Positions 5,778 through 7,161 of a DNA stretch of 7,161 nt are shown in pieces. The position numbers and the translations under genes are program-made. The notes under the pieces are model-generated. The model had not been told where the DNA came from and made no database searches. It saw only the letters and a program-made list of their open reading frames with translations. Each line of letters starts with the position of its first letter. Positions within the stretch are counted from its first letter, which is position 1. The stretch comes from Chloroflexota bacterium (GTDB lineage: Bacteria; Chloroflexota; UBA6077). Location: NCBI GenBank assembly GCA_021806765.1, contig JAJZQR010000274.1:1-7161 (forward strand), written 5' to 3'.

Positions 5778-6947
5778 GTGAAGTTGCCGGGTCTAACCGA
5801 GAATGCCATCCGCGAGGGAGCCTCCGCGGAGTCGTTTCGGCGCGGAGAGGGGTACTACGACGAGGGAGCCGTACTATCGCTGGCCCGGCGTGGCGACGTC
5901 ATCCAGGCGGAGGTGGAAGGCAGCCAACCGGAGCCGTACTTGGTTCGAGTGGAGTTCGATGAGGGGGGCATCACTGCGGCTTTCTGCGACTGCCCCTACG
6001 ATCGGGGTGGCTGGTGCAAGCACATCGTGGCTACGCTGTTGGCCTGTCTGCACGAACCGGAATCGATCGAGGAGCGGCCACCCCTGGGGCAGTTGCTGTC
6101 GGGGCTGGACCGAGACCAGCTGCAGGGAATACTGCTGGCGCTGGCCGAGGAGGAGCCTCGACTGGCGGCTGCCATCGAGTCCCGGTCCGCCCTGGTCACG
6201 GCGACTTCGTCCGGCGCAGTCCCGGCGCCGGAGACGCCGTCGCCTGCTCGCCGAACCTCGCTGGATCCGACGCCTTTCCGCCGCGAAGTTCGCGAGAGCC
6301 TGCGCAGTGTCGACTACCGTCGATCGTCGAATGTCTACTGGCAGGCGGGCGAGGCGGTGGGAGCGGTTCAGCGCGTACTCGATCGGGCCTGGGAGTTCAT
6401 CAAGGCGGGCGATGGCTGGAACGCCCTGGTGGTGCTGGAGGCGATCACCGACGAGTATGTAGAGGGCTTCGAGTCGCTGGATGATTCCTACGGCGATGTT
6501 GGCGACTTCTTCCGGGAGCTCGGCCCCGCTTGGGCCGAGGCCCTCCTGAGCGCGGAGCTGACCTCGGAGGAGAGGCAGGGCTGGGCTCGGAAGCTGGAGA
6601 CCTGGCAGGAGGCCGTGGAGGACTATGGGATCGACGAAGCCTGCGACGTAGCGTTGGAGGCGGCGGAGCAGGGCTGGGACTTCCTCCCATTGCAGCGGAT
6701 CCTGCGAGAAGGGGTCACCGATCGGGAGGAGCCGGAGTGGGAGGCTGCTCTGGGGGACGAGGAGTTGGTGATTGTCAGGCTGAACGTGCTGGAGCGGCAG
6801 GGCCGGCAAGAGGAGTACCTCCGGCTGGCCAGAGCGGCGGGGCAAGTGGAAGGCCACACCAGCATGCTGGTTCGGTTGGGCCGGGTGGCGGGGGCGGTGG
6901 AGTACGGACTGGAGCAGCTAGCGACGACGGAGCAGGCGCTGGAGTGA
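5778..6947 (+). CDS. SWIM zinc-finger family protein
   Basis: A 389-residue cytoplasmic protein by the chosen GTG start. Residues 6-40 (LTENAIREGASAESFRRGEGYYDEGAV) match the segment that typically precedes a SWIM domain. The zinc motif itself is CDCPYDRGGWCKH, with C70, C72, C80 and H82 as the CxC-x7-CxH ligands. SWIM domains bind zinc and are thought to contact DNA or proteins; the precise role of these bacterial members is not established. From ~95 the protein is acidic and helical (DRDQLQGILLALAEEEPRL). A Pro/Ser/Ala-rich linker at ~140-160 follows, then a long helix-rich C-terminus (FIKAGDGWNALVVLEAI, LLSAELTSEERQGWARKLETW, RQEEYLRLARAAGQVEGH) resembling TPR-type repeats. No signal peptide or membrane segment is seen. 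The frame is intact, unlike everything to its left. A UPF0158-like gene follows after 10 bp. Confidence 0.85.
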   Translation: MKLPGLTENAIREGASAESFRRGEGYYDEGAVLSLARRGDVIQAEVEGSQPEPYLVRVEFDEGGITAAFCDCPYDRGGWCKHIVATLLACLHEPESIEERPPLGQLLSGLDRDQLQGILLALAEEEPRLAAAIESRSALVTATSSGAVPAPETPSPARRTSLDPTPFRREVRESLRSVDYRRSSNVYWQAGEAVGAVQRVLDRAWEFIKAGDGWNALVVLEAITDEYVEGFESLDDSYGDVGDFFRELGPAWAEALLSAELTSEERQGWARKLETWQEAVEDYGIDEACDVALEAAEQGWDFLPLQRILREGVTDREEPEWEAALGDEELVIVRLNVLERQGRQEEYLRLARAAGQVEGHTSMLVRLGRVAGAVEYGLEQLATTEQALE

Positions 6948-6957
6948 GGGACTGAGC

Positions 6958-7161
6958 ATGTCGAAGTCGGAGGAACCGCGGCAGCATCTGCGCATCGCCC
7001 TGGCCGATCTGGAGATGGCCATGGAGGAGACCTCCTGGGAGGTCGGCTGGTATTTGGACCTTGAGACGGGACGGGTGGTGGCGGTCGACGCCGAGACGCG
7101 GCGGGAACTAGAGGCGATCTACGAGGACACGCCGGACTCCGGGGGCGGCGAACCGGACGAT
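6958..7161 (+). CDS. UPF0158-type protein, N-terminal 68 residues (continues past the window)
   Basis: ATG 6958 lies 10 bp after the SWIM gene stop. GAGGG at 6946-6950 overlaps that stop codon and acts as the ribosome site, 7 bases from the start, so the two genes look translationally linked in one operon. The visible part reads ALADLEMAMEETSWEVGWYLDLETGRVVAVDAE. This matches the UPF0158 pattern of an acidic helix followed by YLDLETGEV, and then ELEAIYEDTP. The family is small, soluble and of unknown function. The gene has no stop before the window end, so length and C-terminus cannot be judged. Pairing with a SWIM protein suggests a shared function, but neither gene's role is known to me. 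Confidence 0.7.
   Translation, partial: MSKSEEPRQHLRIALADLEMAMEETSWEVGWYLDLETGRVVAVDAETRRELEAIYEDTPDSGGGEPDD

Overview
This is a high-GC window (codon third positions are rich in G and C) from a bacterium I cannot place firmly. The mix of an integrase-core transposase, an IS1634-type transposase, an XRE regulator of the RDERNEYHG type, AbiE and a SWIM/UPF0158 pair would suit Actinomycetota or Chloroflexota (Thermomicrobia-like); this is inference from general family knowledge.

About three quarters of the window (1-5518) is a mobile-DNA graveyard. From the left: a decayed DDE integrase-type transposase on the minus strand (123-713) abuts the last ~45 codons of a tyrosine recombinase (to 869). 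Directly behind that recombinase tail is the most unusual part, 868-1208. It holds 11 copies of a short motif (consensus AGTCCCTTGGTCA) on both sides of a 45-bp 3' fragment of a tRNA-Met(CAU) gene, which is followed by a hairpin terminator. This looks like a recombinase attachment site (core plus arm-type sites), or possibly an iteron array. About 540 bp without a recognisable gene follow, then a frameshifted XRE-type HTH remnant (1752-2013) and a ~340-bp spacer.

At 2356-3496 lies an AbiE-type (type IV) toxin-antitoxin operon with both genes broken. abiEi has one in-frame amber codon between its HTH and C-terminal domains. abiEii is cut off just after its DxD motif by an insertion element (3451-5518) with 19-bp terminal inverted repeats. 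That element carries an IS1634-like transposase on the minus strand, itself split by one in-frame TAA. A second inner pair of inverted repeats and an 8-bp direct repeat suggest nested insertions.

The right end (5778-7161) is the only part that looks intact. A SWIM zinc-finger protein is followed after 10 bp by a UPF0158-type protein that runs off the window, apparently as one operon. No complete novel defence system is visible. The repeat/tRNA locus is the strongest candidate for something not previously described.
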